Below are positions 6,526-7,915 of a DNA stretch of 7,915 nucleotides, piece after piece. The notes below the pieces were generated by a model. That model saw nothing but the letters and a program-made list of their open reading frames with translations, did not search any database and was not told where the DNA came from. The DNA is from an uncultured Clostridia bacterium (lineage in GTDB: Bacteria > Bacillota > Clostridia > Christensenellales > Borkfalkiaceae), in the NCBI GenBank assembly GCA_900548845.1, contig URMI01000040.1, forward strand, positions 1-7,915. The letters run 5' to 3'. Position 1 is the stretch's first letter. Each line of letters opens with the position of its first letter. The position numbers were made by a program, and so were the translations under genes.

Positions 6526-7519
6526 ACATTTCTATTCCGTAAAGAAGCTTCCCATTTTCCTTGCGATCTCGGCGGTCATCCTCATTGCCGGCATCGTGCT
6601 CTACGCGCTCTTCGGTTTCAACTGCGATTCGGGGGCGGGCAAGAGCTTCGAAGTCACCTATGACGCGGTCGTCACCATTTCGGACGGCGGCGACAGGGTG
6701 GAGGAAGTTTGCGAAGAGACCTTCTCCTCCGTCGGCATCGATTACGAGAAGAAGTACGAGGCGGCTCCCGTCATCGACAGCAGTTCCCTTGCCGATACGG
6801 GCGACTTCACCGTCCGCTATCTCTTCGGCGAAGACGTTTCGGACGAGACGCTCGCCGCCGTCAAAAATACGGTCGAGGGCGTGCTTACTTCCGAGTTCGA
6901 GGGCGCGGAGATCTATATCGCCGTCCGCAGCCAGGCTGCCGCAAGCACGTTCGCAGGACCCGCATGGCGGGGCGCCGTGGCGCTTGCAGTCGCTGTCGTC
7001 GTCGTGCTCGTCTATATCGGGTTCCGCTTCGGCTGGGGCCGCACGCTCACGGGGCTTTGCCTCACCGTGCACGATGTGTTCCTGACGCTTGCGCTCTTTG
7101 CGCTCACCCGCATCCCCATGGCGGCAGCTGCGCCCCTGCTCGTTGCGGCGGCAGCGGCGGTCATCTCCCTGCTCTTGTGGATGGTGCAGTGCATGAAGAT
7201 GCGCGAGACGTTCAAAGATCCCGCCTTCCGCACGATGGACGCGGAGGAAGCCGTGAACGAATGCTGCAAGAGCTCTTATAAAACGGTGCTCTATGTCACG
7301 GCGGCGCTTGCAGTGGTGTTCATCGTCGTCGGCGCCGTGGCGGCGCCCGGGGTGAGGACGTTCTTCCTGCCCCTGCTGCTCCCCCTTGCCGTCAGCGCGT
7401 ATTCTTCGCTGGTGCTCGGGCCCACGCTCTATCTTCCCATGAAGAAGCTGGACGATCGCAGCAATGCCAAGAAGGGCCGTTACGTCGGAAAGAAAAAGGC
7501 GGAAAAAGCCGAAGAATAA
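6518..7519 (+). CDS. secF: Protein translocase subunit SecF, divergent
   Basis: Partner of SecD in the export motor, 333 residues against 323 in E. coli. Helices are predicted at about 12-34, 152-171, 177-197, 202-224, 256-276 and 281-303, with an extracytoplasmic domain between the first two. The conserved His-Asp of the second conserved helix is present (His185-Asp186 in T.HDV.LTL.LF). The usual NDTIVVFDRIREN motif after helix 4 is degraded: the alignable segment at about 217-231 keeps only MRE-like ends, with Leu, Trp and Cys in place of the Asn and Asp residues. The tail is strongly basic (KKGRYVGKKKAEKAEE). A GAGGAGG site at 6502-6508 lies inside the end of secD, and the ATG is within its last codons. 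Assignment rests on position, topology and these partial motifs; the identity is secure, proton-driven activity less so. Confidence 0.87.
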   Translation: MTKHFYSVKKLPIFLAISAVILIAGIVLYALFGFNCDSGAGKSFEVTYDAVVTISDGGDRVEEVCEETFSSVGIDYEKKYEAAPVIDSSSLADTGDFTVRYLFGEDVSDETLAAVKNTVEGVLTSEFEGAEIYIAVRSQAAASTFAGPAWRGAVALAVAVVVVLVYIGFRFGWGRTLTGLCLTVHDVFLTLALFALTRIPMAAAAPLLVAAAAAVISLLLWMVQCMKMRETFKDPAFRTMDAEEAVNECCKSSYKTVLYVTAALAVVFIVVGAVAAPGVRTFFLPLLLPLAVSAYSSLVLGPTLYLPMKKLDDRSNAKKGRYVGKKKAEKAEE

Positions 7520-7536
7520 TTCGAAAGACTAAGAAG

Positions 7537-7563
7537 ACGGCGGGATGTTTCCCCGCCGTTTTT
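7537..7563 (+). terminator. Rho-independent terminator after secF
   Basis: ACGGCGGG (7537-7544) pairs perfectly with CCCGCCGT (7552-7559) around a 7-base loop, followed by TTTTT (7559-7563). It lies 17 bases after the secF stop and separates secDF from recJ. Confidence 0.88.
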
Positions 7564-7588
7564 GTCCATAAAGTGAGGGCAAAGACCT

Positions 7589-7623
7589 GCCGCCCGATGG
7601 AGCGGCCGTGCGGAACTTCCGCA
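7589..7623 (+). other. Hairpins in the recJ leader
   Basis: GCCGC (7589-7593) pairs with GCGGC (7602-7606), and TGCGGA (7609-7614) with TCCGCA (7618-7623) around ACT. The second stem abuts the AAGGAG ribosome site (7624-7629). No clear promoter was found between the secF terminator and recJ. Confidence 0.35.
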
Positions 7624-7634
7624 AAGGAGAGAGC

Positions 7635-7915
7635 ATGAAACGCATCGTGCGCGAATTTACATTTTCCCCCGACGAAAAACGGCGCGTCGGGGAGCTTGCG
7701 CGCGCGGTGGGCGTCACCGAAACGACGGCGGGCATCCTCTTTGCCCGCGGCATGGACAGCGAGGAGAAGATGCGCCGTTTTCTCTCCCCGGGCAAGCAGA
7801 ACTTCCTCTCCCCCTTCCTCATGAAGGGCATGAAGGAGGCGGCGCTGCTTTTGGAGCGGGCAAAGCGCGAAGAGTGGCGGGTCGCCGTCTTCGGCGATTA
7901 CGATGCGGACGGCAT
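7635..7915 (+). CDS. recJ: Single-stranded-DNA-specific exonuclease RecJ, N-terminal fragment
   Basis: Only the first 93 residues are in the window; the gene runs off the right edge. RecJ is a DHH-family 5'-to-3' exonuclease on single-stranded DNA, used in recombination and base-excision and mismatch repair. The visible part has the family's N-terminal helical region (LARAVGVTETTAGILFARG, then FLSP), and the first catalytic motif VAVFGDYDADG at residues 83-93, whose Asp residues bind metal. AAGGAG at 7624-7629, five bases before the ATG, supports the start. recJ follows secDF in many Clostridia. A terminator separates it from secF here, so it is probably transcribed separately or by readthrough. 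Confidence 0.94.
   Translation, partial: MKRIVREFTFSPDEKRRVGELARAVGVTETTAGILFARGMDSEEKMRRFLSPGKQNFLSPFLMKGMKEAALLLERAKREEWRVAVFGDYDADG

Overview
The window looks like chromosomal DNA from a GC-rich member of the class Clostridia (Bacillota), probably an uncultured gut-type lineage. The evidence is the gene order tgt, yajC, small membrane protein, scfA, scfB, secD, secF, recJ, together with the near-universally clostridial SCIFF peptide (scfA) and its radical SAM maturase (scfB). Genus cannot be read from the sequence. Every gene is on the plus strand; the window opens inside one gene and closes inside recJ.

Layout. Positions 3-301 hold the 3' part of a RelE/HigB-type toxin gene whose frame is broken at a GGGAAAA run. 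An intact XRE-type antitoxin/regulator follows at 321-632. This pair is markedly less GC-rich than the rest and looks acquired. Positions 633-989 carry no convincing gene but hold a terminator-like hairpin and a cluster of nested inverted repeats. Then come tgt (tRNA-guanine transglycosylase), a good sigma-A-type promoter, yajC with an unusually long charged tail, a strong intrinsic terminator, a four-helix membrane protein (TIGR04086-like), the scfA peptide gene behind a near-consensus promoter, an imperfect terminator/attenuator, scfB, another near-consensus promoter with a leader hairpin, the overlapping pair secD-secF, a terminator, and the start of recJ.

How they work together. YajC, SecD and SecF are the accessory Sec translocon subunits that help drive protein export. 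The SCIFF pair sits inside that block: ScfA is a 50-residue peptide with six cysteines, and ScfB is the radical SAM/SPASM enzyme expected to install thioether crosslinks in it. The system is described (SCIFF, a ranthipeptide), so the locus is not new in kind. The promoter, terminator and hairpin pattern suggests that one block of neighbours is split into several separately tuned units, with scfA probably made in excess over scfB.

Points worth most attention: (1) the toxin frame break falls exactly at a canonical -1 slippery heptamer, and a -1 slip there restores the family motif; (2) segments at 2796-2864 can form mutually exclusive terminator, antiterminator and Shine-Dalgarno-sequestering hairpins ahead of the small membrane protein; (3) SecD and SecF have lost the usual fourth-helix motifs, including the Asp thought to carry protons; (4) the structured gene-free region lies upstream of tgt.
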